Assembly: GCA_001443455.1 (NCBI GenBank)
Contig: LDXO01000003.1
Coordinates: forward strand, 82,232-146,231
Origin: Deltaproteobacteria bacterium CSP1-8
GTDB taxonomy: Bacteria > Desulfobacterota > Deferrimicrobia > Deferrimicrobiales > Deferrimicrobiaceae
Direction of reading: 5' to 3'
Length of the DNA: 64,000 bases
Shown here: positions 7,805 to 19,793 of the stretch, in pieces
How the letters are laid out: the number at the start of each line of letters is the position of its first letter
Position numbering within the stretch: position 1 is the stretch's first letter
The notes under the pieces: model-generated
Told to the model about the DNA's origin: nothing
The model's input: the letters and a program-made list of their open reading frames with translations, nothing else
Databases searched by the model: none
Made by a program: the position numbers and the translations under genes

Positions 7805-9241
7805 TTATCGGGACTTCCTTTTCCGGGGCAGGAGGGAGAGGGAGGTCAGTTTTTTCCGCAGGGTGTTCCGGTTGATTCCCAGGATCGCCGCGGCCTTCCT
7901 CTGGTTTCCGCCGGCCGCCTCCATGACGATCTTGATCAGCGGCCTCTCCATCTGCAGGAGAAAATAGCCGTGGAGGTCGCCCTCGCTCTCGATCGCTTCC
8001 CCCAGCCGGCCCGCGAACTCCCGGATCCGCTCCTCGATGACCTGCTCCAGCGGTGCCGTGGAGAGGTCCGGCGCACCGTCCGCCTTGGCCAGTTCCCGCG
8101 CCACCTCTTCCCGCCGCAGGAGTTTTCCCGTGGCAAGGACGGCCAGTCTCTGCACGAAGTTTTCCAGTTCCCGGACATTTCCTTTCCAGTTGTGGGCCGC
8201 AACCGCCTCCAGCGCCTCTTTCGAAAAGGACCGGGGGGGGCGGGAGAGAATCGCGCAATACTTCTGGAGGAAGAAATCCGCGAGAAGGGGGATGTCCTCC
8301 CGCCTCTCCGAGAGGGGGGGCACGCGGATCGGGAAAACGTTCAACCGGTCGAAGAGGTCCTCCCGGAACTTCCCGTCGGTGACCATCCGCCGCAGGTCCC
8401 GGTTGGTCGCCGCGACGACGCGCCCCCGGAACTTCCGGGTTTCGTTCGACCCCAGTCTCGAGAACTCCTTTTCCTGCAGCACGCGGAGAAGCTTCGCCTG
8501 CAGGTCGGCCGGGATGTCCCCGACCTCGTCGAGGAAGAGGGTTCCTCCCGCGGAAGCCTCCAGTTTCCCTTCGCGGGCCGCCTCCGCCCCGGTGAACGCC
8601 CCCTTCTCGAAGCCGAACATCTCCGCCTCCTGCAGGTCCCTCGGGATGGCGGAGGCGTTGACCGCCACGAACGGGCCGTCGGGGGTCCGAAGCTCGTGGA
8701 TGGAGCGGGCGACGAGCTCCTTCCCCACGCCGCGCTCCCCCAGCAGCAGGACGGTGGCGTCGGAGTCGGCCACCTTTCCCACCCCCAGGAACACGTCCAG
8801 GATGGCGCGGCTCCGCCCCACGATCCGGGACGATTTCCACTCCTCGGGGTCTTCCGCCCGGAACGGCCGCTCGCGGGAGGAGGATTCCTTCGCGACTTCC
8901 CGGAGCAGGTTCTCGATATGGGCGATGTCGAACGGCTTGGTGATGAACTCGGCGGCCCCCGCGCGGGTGGAGCGTGCGGCGGCATCCGGGCGGCGGACGG
9001 CCGTCATGATGAAGAACCGGGTCGGGGATTTCCTCGCCTGGACCCGTTCGAGGACCTCGATCCCTTCCATGGCGGGCATGCGGATGTCGACGAAAGCCGC
9101 GGCGTAGGTGTTCTTCGTCAGCAGGGAGAGCGCCTTCTCCCCGTCCTCCGCCAGGTCGGGCGAAAACCCCATTCCCGCGACCGTTTTCTTCAGGACCCAG
9201 CGAATGCTCTCGTCGTCGTCGGCTATGAGGACTTTCTTCAC
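7805..9241 (-). CDS. NtrC-family sigma54-dependent response regulator
   Basis: This 478-residue activator has a receiver (about 1-118, acidic pocket DDD at 8-10, phospho-acceptor Asp52 in VDIRMP, Lys in FITKPF), a AAA+ domain (about 140-370) with Walker A GERGVGKE and the sigma54-contact loop GAFTGA, and a C-terminal Fis-type helix-turn-helix (QRKAAAILGINRNTLRKKL). The intact GAFTGA loop means it should open sigma54 promoters. The GTG start overlaps the stop of the kinase gene (GTGA). Together with the NtrB-like kinase and dusB upstream it forms the classical nifR3-ntrB-ntrC arrangement, so nitrogen control is likely. Confidence 0.9.
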   Translation of the reverse strand: MKKVLIADDDESIRWVLKKTVAGMGFSPDLAEDGEKALSLLTKNTYAAAFVDIRMPAMEGIEVLERVQARKSPTRFFIMTAVRRPDAAARSTRAGAAEFITKPFDIAHIENLLREVAKESSSRERPFRAEDPEEWKSSRIVGRSRAILDVFLGVGKVADSDATVLLLGERGVGKELVARSIHELRTPDGPFVAVNASAIPRDLQEAEMFGFEKGAFTGAEAAREGKLEASAGGTLFLDEVGDIPADLQAKLLRVLQEKEFSRLGSNETRKFRGRVVAATNRDLRRMVTDGKFREDLFDRLNVFPIRVPPLSERREDIPLLADFFLQKYCAILSRPPRSFSKEALEAVAAHNWKGNVRELENFVQRLAVLATGKLLRREEVARELAKADGAPDLSTAPLEQVIEERIREFAGRLGEAIESEGDLHGYFLLQMERPLIKIVMEAAGGNQRKAAAILGINRNTLRKKLTSLSLLPRKRKSR

Positions 9242-10359
9242 GTGACCGTTTTCTTCCCCGGGGTGACCGGAAGGGATATTGTAACCGTCGTTCCCTCTCC
9301 CCGCACGGATTTTATTGCCATCTTCCCGCCGTGACGGGAGATCGACTGACGCGCCATCACGAGACCCAAGCCCGTCCCCTTCGCTTTCGTCGTGTAGAAG
9401 GGCAGGAACGCCCTCCGCATCTCCCCCTCCGACATCCCCACGCCGTCGTCCGCGATGAGGATGTCCACGAAGGACCGCATCCTGCCCCTCGCCCGCCCCC
9501 ACCGGTAATTGACGTTCATCCGGGTGTCGATCCGCACCGTTCCCTTCTTCGGGATCGCCTCCGCGGCATTCTTGAGGACGTTCACGATCGCCTGGAACAC
9601 GGTGTCCGGGTGCCCGGAAACGTCGGGAAGGCTCGGGTCGGCGGCGAGATCGAAACGGATCTCCTTCTTCTGGGCGCGCACGTCCGCGCGTATAAGCTCC
9701 GCGGCCTCCCGGAGGATCGGAAGGATCGGGAAGGGGCGGGGTGGCGGGGGAGTCCTCCCCATCTCGAGCATCTTCTCCACGAGCCCGTTGATTCTCCCCG
9801 CCTCCCGCAGGATCAGCCGCGTTCCCTCCCGGCGCTCCTCCTCGGATGCCTCCCCCCGCATCATCCACTGGGCCGCGCCGAGGATTCCCCCCAGCGGGTT
9901 CTTGATCTCGTGGGCGATGCCGTAGGCGAGTGTCTGCATCTCTTCGGCGCTCACGGCGGCCCTTTCCTCCTGTCCGACCATGCTGAGGATCTCGGCGGGC
10001 TTGATCGAAAGGACGGCCCCGTTCGGCTCTCCCGCCGGACCGGGCATGGGGGATGCCCCGATGATGACGGGGAGCGATGGGGGGACCGGGTCGCCCGCCG
10101 CCTGTGCCCGCCGGGGAAGCCGAAGCTCCACGTCGTAGCCGGTGACGGCCGCGTTGTCCTCCAGGGCTTTCCGCAGAATCCGCACGGCCCCGGGGGATCC
10201 CCGGAAGACCGTCCGGTAATGTTTTCCCGCGAACGCCCGCGACGACCCGTGGAGGATTTCCTCGGCGGCCGGGTTGATGTAGCTGAGCCTCCCCGCCCCG
10301 TCGAACGCGAGGATCCCGATGCTCACGGATTCGAGCGTCTGCTGGAAAAGTTCGCTCAA
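9238..10359 (-). CDS. NtrB-type PAS histidine kinase
   Basis: This 373-residue soluble kinase has no clear membrane segment. A PAS domain (about 5-125, ESVSIGILAFDGAGRLSYINPAAEEIL) is followed by HisKA with the phospho-acceptor His in YGIAHEIKNPLGG and by an HATPase domain with N box NVLKNAAEAI, DDGVGM and GTGLGL. Architecture and operon match NtrB/GlnL. The start I choose is TTG at 10359, overlapping the dusB TGA as TTGA; longer in-frame extensions run inside dusB and look non-native. Its partner is the NtrC protein encoded directly downstream. Confidence 0.88.
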   Translation of the reverse strand: MSELFQQTLESVSIGILAFDGAGRLSYINPAAEEILHGSSRAFAGKHYRTVFRGSPGAVRILRKALEDNAAVTGYDVELRLPRRAQAAGDPVPPSLPVIIGASPMPGPAGEPNGAVLSIKPAEILSMVGQEERAAVSAEEMQTLAYGIAHEIKNPLGGILGAAQWMMRGEASEEERREGTRLILREAGRINGLVEKMLEMGRTPPPPRPFPILPILREAAELIRADVRAQKKEIRFDLAADPSLPDVSGHPDTVFQAIVNVLKNAAEAIPKKGTVRIDTRMNVNYRWGRARGRMRSFVDILIADDGVGMSEGEMRRAFLPFYTTKAKGTGLGLVMARQSISRHGGKMAIKSVRGEGTTVTISLPVTPGKKTVT

Positions 10360-11312
10360 AAGAATCGCTCGACGGCCGAACGGAAATCGTCGCAAGTCCG
10401 AACCGTTACAAGGTGGCCCCGAAACGCCGAGGCGCCCGGAATCCCCCGGCTGTACCAGGCAAGATGCTTCCGCATCTCCCGGATCCCGCCCTCCCCGTGG
10501 CGACGGTGCATCTCCTCCCCGTGCCGCAGGATCAGCGTCCTGCGGGCTTCGGGGGAGGGCCCGTCCGGCGTCCCCGGCGCGCCGCCCCCCGCCGCGACGG
10601 CAACCCCACGGCGGATTGCGGAAAAGATCCAGGGATTCCCGAGGGCCGCCCGCCCGATCATCACGGCGTCGCATCCGGTCTCCGAGACCATCCTCCACGA
10701 GTCCTCCGGCTGCCGGACATCCCCGTTTCCGATCACGACGCGGTCGGGGAACTCCCGTTTCAGTCGCTCAATCTGTCCCCAGTCGGCTGTGCCGGAAAAC
10801 ATCTGTCCCCGGGTACGTGGGTGGAGGGTGACGGCCGCTGCCCCGGCACCGAAGACCTCACTCGCCACCGGGAGGTACGAATCCGGCTCCGTGCCGAAGC
10901 CCGAACGGATCTTCACCGTGACGGGAATCCCCGCCGCGTCGACGGCCGCCTTCACGATCTTTCCCGCAAGGGGGGGGTGGGAGAGAAGGGCCGCCCCGGC
11001 TCCTCCCGCCGTGACCTTTCGGACCGGGCACCCCATGTTGATGTCGACGAAGTCGAATCCGAGCCTCCGGATCTCGGCGGCTGCTTCGGCCATCTCCTCC
11101 GGGATCGCCCCGAACAGTTGCGCACCGACGGGGCGCTCCCCCTCCCCGTACTCGAGGTACCGGGCCGTCCGTGCGGGCTGCATGAGCAACCCCCTGGCGG
11201 AGACCATCTCCGTGACCGTCACGTCGGCTCCGTTTTCCCGGCAAAGGAGGCGGAAAGTTCTGTCCGTAATCCCGGCGAGAGGCGCCAGGATCAGTTTTCC
11301 CCTGAACTCCAT
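10356..11312 (-). CDS. dusB: tRNA-dihydrouridine synthase
   Basis: This FMN enzyme reduces specific uridines in tRNA D-loops. The TIM barrel begins LILAPLAGITDRTFR. The catalytic Cys95 lies in INMGCPVRKV, and phosphate-binding IGNGDV and VMIGRAALGNPW motifs follow. The 318-residue length matches DusB/NifR3. It is first in the operon with NtrB- and NtrC-like genes, an association known from Rhodobacter nifR3. A minus-strand TATAGT lies about 10 bp before the ATG. Confidence 0.95.
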   Translation of the reverse strand: MEFRGKLILAPLAGITDRTFRLLCRENGADVTVTEMVSARGLLMQPARTARYLEYGEGERPVGAQLFGAIPEEMAEAAAEIRRLGFDFVDINMGCPVRKVTAGGAGAALLSHPPLAGKIVKAAVDAAGIPVTVKIRSGFGTEPDSYLPVASEVFGAGAAAVTLHPRTRGQMFSGTADWGQIERLKREFPDRVVIGNGDVRQPEDSWRMVSETGCDAVMIGRAALGNPWIFSAIRRGVAVAAGGGAPGTPDGPSPEARRTLILRHGEEMHRRHGEGGIREMRKHLAWYSRGIPGASAFRGHLVTVRTCDDFRSAVERFF

Positions 11313-11339
11313 GATATTCCTACTATATCACTCCCGGCT

Positions 11340-11357
11340 CCGGGCAGGATTGCCCGG
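11340..11357. repeat. perfect inverted repeat between dusB and hppA
   Basis: CCGGGCA-GGAT-TGCCCGG forms a perfect 7-bp stem with a 4-nt loop. It lies between two divergently transcribed genes, so it is not a terminator for either. It could be an operator or a leader structure. Confidence 0.5.
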
Positions 11358-11400
11358 GGACCGAACGTGCTCCCCGGAACTCCCGGCACCCGGTTTTCCC

Positions 11401-11429
11401 TTGACCCGCCAGGGAGTCCATGCTATGAA
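11401..11429 (+). promoter_or_regulatory. sigma70-type promoter for hppA
   Basis: TTGACC (11401-11406) and TATGAA (11424-11429) are spaced by exactly 17 bp. Transcription would start near 11436, giving a leader of about 110 nt before the hppA start codon. Confidence 0.65.
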
Positions 11430-11545
11430 CAATGCGTTTTATTCATAACGGACAGAACCAGGCAGATTCTCAAGGGCACATGATACCAATTTGTTCCCGG
11501 CGGAAATCTCGTCTCATTTCATAATCTCCAATACAGGGAGGGGTC

Positions 11546-14089
<2,544 letters not shown>

Positions 14090-14152
14090 GGGCGGGCGAC
14101 CCGGCACGCGGGATCTCCGGCCGGACCGGGAACAACAAGCCACTGCGATACA

Positions 14153-14183
14153 GGAAAGGGGCCCTTGCAGGGGCCCCTTTTCC
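14153..14183. terminator. bidirectional terminator between hppA and the nuclease gene
   Basis: GGAAAGGGGCCC and GGGGCCCCTTTTCC form a long GC-rich stem across a short loop. T runs fall at the descending edge for the plus strand and A runs on the other side. It lies between convergent genes. Confidence 0.75.
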
Positions 14184-14201
14184 GTCGGGGGGGCGAATCC
14201 C

Positions 14202-15317
14202 TCAGTTCCCTGTGTCTCCGACGACCGTGATCGCCGCGGGGGAGGTCACCACGATTTCCGGCCTGTCCTTGTGCAGGGTGACCGTGCCCCGGACCCGGAG
14301 CGCCTTGTTCCGGTAAAACGTCTCCGGGTTGTCCGGAAATCCGGGGAGGTCCTTCCCGAAAATGACCACGGTCAGGTATTTCTTCCAGTTCGGGTGGAAG
14401 TTGAGGTACAGGATGTTTTTCCCGCGGTGCGTCCGGACGATCTTCCCCTCCACCGTTACCTCGCGCCCGACGTGCGCGCGTGCCTGATCCCACGGGACCG
14501 TCTCCCCCGCGGTTGCCGCGGCGTCCCCGCGGCCGAAGGGGGGAAAGGGGGGCACGGGGAGAGACCCGGATTCCGTCAGAGGCCGGAACCCGGCCTCCTC
14601 CGCTTTCCTGGCGTACTCGGGCCCCGCGTTCTCCGCGCGTAGCCGCACGATCCGGCTGATCGTCCTCCCGAGTTCCTCGCGTTCCACATCCGGCTTCCCC
14701 CGGTCTCCGTAGACGACGGCAAACGTTCGGCCGCTCGCGGGGTAGACCAGGACGGGTTCCGCGCCGCTTGCCCGCAGCCAGGAAAGTTCCGCCCTCCCCC
14801 CGTCCTTCCAGATCCCCCGTCCGTTCTCCCTTGCCTCTTCCTCGGCCCGCTCGAACTCCTCGCGCCGGGAGAAGGGAAAGATCCGCAAGACCCGGGCGTG
14901 CCCGGAACGGACCAGTTCGAGGTTCGCGAGTCTGCCGTCCGGGGCGGGGAGGAAGACATACCGCAGGTACCGGCCGTACGGGTCGGTATCCTCCTCACCG
15001 GGTTCGAGGAGGACCTCTTTCCCCTCGCACAGGGCCGAGAGGTACGCTGCGGATTCCACGCTTAAGAACTCGCGGGGTCTCGCGGGATGCCCCATTTCTG
15101 GGGAATCGATGCCGATGAGCCTGACGGTGCGGACGTCCTGACCAGAGCGGACCAGGAGCGTGTCCCCGTCGAACACCTCGAGGACGTGGGCGCGCTCCCC
15201 GGCGTCCGCGGGAAAGGGCGTGGGAAAGAAACCCGAAGCGAGGAGCAGCCAGAGGGGCCAGGCGTGCCCGAAGCGGATTCCCCTTCCGGCCCCTGCGATG
15301 CGTCCCAAGCCCGTCAA
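14202..15317 (-). CDS. thermonuclease-like (SNase) protein with C-terminal OB-type domain
   Basis: The 371-residue protein has a signal peptide or anchor (about 16-38) and an SNase domain (about 42-165). The domain contains VFDGDTLLV, RLIGIDSPE, DPYGRYLRYV and GHARVL, covering the Ca2+-binding and catalytic Asp/Arg/Glu region. A C-terminal domain (about 280-371; VTVEGKIVRTHRGKNILYLNF) looks like a nucleic-acid-binding OB fold as found in bacterial YhcR/NigD-type exonuclease tails. It is predicted to be exported. It lies 7 bp after the chaperone gene and is probably co-transcribed with it. Confidence 0.75.
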   Translation of the reverse strand: MTGLGRIAGAGRGIRFGHAWPLWLLLASGFFPTPFPADAGERAHVLEVFDGDTLLVRSGQDVRTVRLIGIDSPEMGHPARPREFLSVESAAYLSALCEGKEVLLEPGEEDTDPYGRYLRYVFLPAPDGRLANLELVRSGHARVLRIFPFSRREEFERAEEEARENGRGIWKDGGRAELSWLRASGAEPVLVYPASGRTFAVVYGDRGKPDVEREELGRTISRIVRLRAENAGPEYARKAEEAGFRPLTESGSLPVPPFPPFGRGDAAATAGETVPWDQARAHVGREVTVEGKIVRTHRGKNILYLNFHPNWKKYLTVVIFGKDLPGFPDNPETFYRNKALRVRGTVTLHKDRPEIVVTSPAAITVVGDTGN

Positions 15318-15324
15318 GGGGTGC

Positions 15325-17193
15325 CTACTTCAAGGCTTCGGGGTTGATCTCCACCTTGGCCTGTTTCCTGCGTTCGGCGAGGAACGCCTCGATGGTAGTG
15401 GCCCGTTTCTGCTCCGCCAGTCCCCGGAGGAAGGAATCCTTTCCGGCCTCCCATTCCTTCGGGTCCGCGGGCTGTTGTCCGACCAATGCGACCGCCAGGA
15501 ATTTCGTGCCGGCCGGGTACACCTTGGAGGAGACAGCGGCCTCCGGCGAGAGAGGAAGCAGGTCCCTGCGAATGTCCCCCGCCTCCGATAGTACGCCGGG
15601 GACAGGGCCGGAAAGCAGCGTGAAGTAGGAGGTAGTCGCCACGGCCAGTCCGGCCTTCGTCGCATTCCGTTCCAGGTCGGACGCCGTTTTTGCACCGGCG
15701 AGGGCTGTTTCGAGTTCCGCCCGTGCGGCGGCCTCCCGTTTTTCCTTCACGACGGCGGCGGCGATCCGGTCGCGCACTTCCGAGAGGGGCGGAATGCGGG
15801 AGTTCTCCTTGGCGGTCACGCGAAAGAGATAATGCGTGTCCCCGACCGTCTTGACCGGCCCGATTTCGCCGGCTAGGAGCAGAAGCGACTCCTGGACGAC
15901 GGCGGGGGGGACGTCGGTGCCCTTCCCGTCACTCGTCCATCCCGTTTCCTTGAGGGTGACGCCGTACGGCTCGCACGCCCCGCCCAGGTCCTGCGATTCC
16001 CTCGCCTTCCCGTGCGCCTCGTACGCCCGGAGGACCGCGGAATCCTTCCCTTTCTCGTGTCTGAGGAGCGCCAGCGCGCGGTCCCGGACCTGCGCCAGGG
16101 GGAGGGTTTCGGGGAAACGGATCTGGTTGACGCGAACGATGGTGAAGCCGCTCCCGGTGTCGACGGGGCCGACCACCTCGTCCACCGGCGCGGAGAAGAC
16201 GGCGTCGGCGAGCTCGGCCCGCATCTCGCGCCTGGTGAGCCAGGTCGCCCCCCCCTTGCCCCGGGACAGATTCTTCGCGATCTCCTCGAACCGGTTTCTC
16301 CCCTTTCCCGCGTCCGCGAGCACCTCCTGTGCTTTTTTGCGGGCCGATTCCCGGGACCCGGCCGCATAGGGGATCGTGATGGGGTGTACCAGACGGGATT
16401 CCTCGGTCCGGAACTTGTCGGAGTTCCCCTCGTAGAAGGAAAGGATCTCCTGCTCGGAAGGCTCCGACTGCCGGGCGAACGTCTCCGGGGAAAAACGGGC
16501 GACGGAGAGCCTGACCCGGGCGGGAACCCGGTAGGTCTCCTTGGTCTGTTCGTGCTTCGCCGCGATTTCCCCTTCCGCGGGGGGAGGGACTCCCCTCACC
16601 CCCGAGGGATCGGCGGTGACCACGAGGAAACGAACCTTCCGAAACATCAGGTTGAAGTGGTCGCGAGCTTCGATCGCGGTTACGCGGGCGGAGGCGGATA
16701 ACAGGCCCTCCATCTTCCCGACGGTGATCTCCTGCTGCTTGGAAATCTCGTACTCCGTCGGGGAAACCCGGTTGTAGGCGAGAATGCTCCGGTACCGGTC
16801 CTCGCTGAACTTCCCGTCGACCTGGAACGCGGGGGTCACGGCGATTTCCCGCCGAACCTCCTCGCGGGAGGCGGCGAGCCCCATCTTCTCCGCCTCGGCG
16901 AGCAGCAGCTTCCGGCGGACGAGCGTGTCCAGGGCCTGCTTGCGGAGGGAAAGCGCCTTGGCCATGTCCGGGGTGAACGCGTTTCCGTACACCTCCCGGT
17001 ACGTTTTTTCCAGCCCTGCGGTTGCCTCCGCGAGCTCCGCCAGGGAGACCTTTTCCCCGCCGACGGTGGCGGCCACGTCGCGCCTGCTCTGGGAGTACGA
17101 ACCCACGCCCCACCAGATGAACGTGAGCGCGATGAAGGAAAGGATGAGCTTGATGGCCCAGGAACCGGCGTTCCGGCGAAGCACGTCGAGCAT
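15325..17193 (-). CDS. PpiD/SurA-type periplasmic folding factor, membrane-anchored
   Basis: The N-terminal transmembrane helix (about 12-32; IKLILSFIALTFIWWGVG) anchors a periplasmic chaperone. The SurA_N-like segment (about 40-180) precedes a parvulin-type rotamase region (about 255-370) with GKGGATWLTRREM and VDTGSGFTIVRV, and a second C-terminal helical domain. At 622 residues the layout matches PpiD. It likely helps fold outer-membrane and periplasmic proteins leaving the Sec translocon. It is transcribed divergently from mreB. Confidence 0.85.
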   Translation of the reverse strand: MLDVLRRNAGSWAIKLILSFIALTFIWWGVGSYSQSRRDVAATVGGEKVSLAELAEATAGLEKTYREVYGNAFTPDMAKALSLRKQALDTLVRRKLLLAEAEKMGLAASREEVRREIAVTPAFQVDGKFSEDRYRSILAYNRVSPTEYEISKQQEITVGKMEGLLSASARVTAIEARDHFNLMFRKVRFLVVTADPSGVRGVPPPAEGEIAAKHEQTKETYRVPARVRLSVARFSPETFARQSEPSEQEILSFYEGNSDKFRTEESRLVHPITIPYAAGSRESARKKAQEVLADAGKGRNRFEEIAKNLSRGKGGATWLTRREMRAELADAVFSAPVDEVVGPVDTGSGFTIVRVNQIRFPETLPLAQVRDRALALLRHEKGKDSAVLRAYEAHGKARESQDLGGACEPYGVTLKETGWTSDGKGTDVPPAVVQESLLLLAGEIGPVKTVGDTHYLFRVTAKENSRIPPLSEVRDRIAAAVVKEKREAAARAELETALAGAKTASDLERNATKAGLAVATTSYFTLLSGPVPGVLSEAGDIRRDLLPLSPEAAVSSKVYPAGTKFLAVALVGQQPADPKEWEAGKDSFLRGLAEQKRATTIEAFLAERRKQAKVEINPEALK

Positions 17194-17232
17194 GGCGCTG
17201 ATTTCTCCCGTGGGAATGAAGACGTCAGATAA

Positions 17233-18426
<1,194 letters not shown>

Positions 18427-18465
18427 GCCGGGTTCGCGCGGGAACCACGCCGGAAAGATCGGCTG

Positions 18466-19311
18466 ATGGTGAAGGCGTTTTTCCAAAAGTGGTGGCGTCT
18501 CTTCCTCGTGGCCGCTCTTCTGGTGGCGGCAATCCAGTTCTTCGTCCGCCCCCCCGGGTTTTCCCCCGACCATGGGATGGGTGAAATCGGGACGTCCGTG
18601 TTCCGTCCCGTCTACAAGGCGGTCGATTTCCTCCGGCGGGGGATCTCCTCCGTGTGGTCGGGGTATATCGGCCTGGTGAACGTCTCCCGGGATAACGCGG
18701 AGCTCAGGAAGGATCTGGCAGCGTTGCAGGAGAAACTCAAGGAGAGCCGCGACGCCGTGCTGGAGAACCAGCGGCTCGAGGAACTGCTGCGGTTCTCGAA
18801 GACCCTGGAGAAGCGGACAATCGGCGCCCGCATCGTGGGACACGACGTCTCCCCCTGGTTCCAGGGCGTATTCATCGATGCGGGGAGCGGGATGGGGGTG
18901 GAGCCGGGGATGGCGGTCCTCATCCCCGGCGGCGCCGTCGGACGCGTTCACAGGACCTTCTCGGGCCTTTCGGAGGTCATCCTCCTGACGGACAGCCGTT
19001 TCGCCGCGGATGTGATCGTCGAGCGCACCCGCGTGCGGGCGATCGCCGAGGGGATGGGGGGGGACCTCTGCCGGTTGAAGTACGTCTCCCCGACCCAGGA
19101 CGTGGTGCCGGGCGACCGGGTCCTCTTCTCCGGGTTCGACGGAAGCATGCCGAAAGGGACGCTTCTGGGAACCGTCGCGAGCGTGGACCGTCCCCGCGAA
19201 GGGCTCTTCTTGATCATCCGGGTGGTAAGCGCGGTGAACCTCCTGTCCGTCGAGGAGGTCCTGGTCGTGTTGTCCCGTCCCGCCATCCCGTTCCGGCAGG
19301 GGAAGCCGTGA
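18466..19311 (+). CDS. mreC: rod shape-determining protein MreC
   Basis: MreC is a bitopic protein whose periplasmic part activates PBP2. A cytoplasmic stub and one membrane helix (about 9-24) are followed by a coiled coil (about 75-108) and two beta domains with GVEPGMAVLIPGGAVGRV and VVPGDRVLFSG. Length 281 is typical. It lies 39 bp after mreB and overlaps mreD by 4 bp. Confidence 0.95.
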   Translation: MVKAFFQKWWRLFLVAALLVAAIQFFVRPPGFSPDHGMGEIGTSVFRPVYKAVDFLRRGISSVWSGYIGLVNVSRDNAELRKDLAALQEKLKESRDAVLENQRLEELLRFSKTLEKRTIGARIVGHDVSPWFQGVFIDAGSGMGVEPGMAVLIPGGAVGRVHRTFSGLSEVILLTDSRFAADVIVERTRVRAIAEGMGGDLCRLKYVSPTQDVVPGDRVLFSGFDGSMPKGTLLGTVASVDRPREGLFLIIRVVSAVNLLSVEEVLVVLSRPAIPFRQGKP

Positions 19312-19793
19312 GACCCCTCCTCGTCCTGCTCGCGTTGTCGTTCGCCGGGACCGCGGCGAATGTATGGCTGCTTTCCGGCGTCGTCCCGTGGTTCCTCCTG
19401 CCGGATGTTTCGTTCCTGGTGATCGTCTACGCCGGGCTGTTTCTCTCCGGCCCGCTCGGATTCGTGGCCGCTCTCCCCCCCGCGCTGTTCCGCGAGGTGA
19501 CGATTCTGGGCCCCCCCGGGTCGTTTTTCCTCGCCTCGCTGGCGGTGTATTTCGCCGCGAGCGAGATCGGCCGCCGCCTTTTCCTTCGCTCCGAGATATT
19601 CATTCTCCTGATCGTCGCGGGGCTTCTCGCGGCCGAATCCGCCTCCGTGACCCTCCTCCTGGTTCTGGAGGGAGGGCAATCCGTCTCGGCTCTCTGGGGG
19701 GCGGAGGAGGCGGTCCGGATCTCCTGGACGGCGCTTCTCGGCGTCTTCCTCTTCGTGGACCTCTCCAGCCGGTGGCAGCGGATCCAGGAATGA
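19308..19793 (+). CDS. mreD: rod shape-determining protein MreD
   Basis: A 161-residue protein made almost entirely of hydrophobic helices (about five), as expected for MreD, the least conserved Mre component. The GTG start overlaps the mreC stop (GTGA). Position between mreC and mrdA supports the call more than motif similarity does. Confidence 0.88.
   Translation: MRPLLVLLALSFAGTAANVWLLSGVVPWFLLPDVSFLVIVYAGLFLSGPLGFVAALPPALFREVTILGPPGSFFLASLAVYFAASEIGRRLFLRSEIFILLIVAGLLAAESASVTLLLVLEGGQSVSALWGAEEAVRISWTALLGVFLFVDLSSRWQRIQE

Noticed and set aside
14202..17193. Secretion or toxin-immunity pair (nuclease plus neighbour)
   Set aside because: The nuclease has a plain signal peptide and an OB-like tail, and the neighbour is a standard PpiD-type chaperone; no toxin-delivery domain is present.
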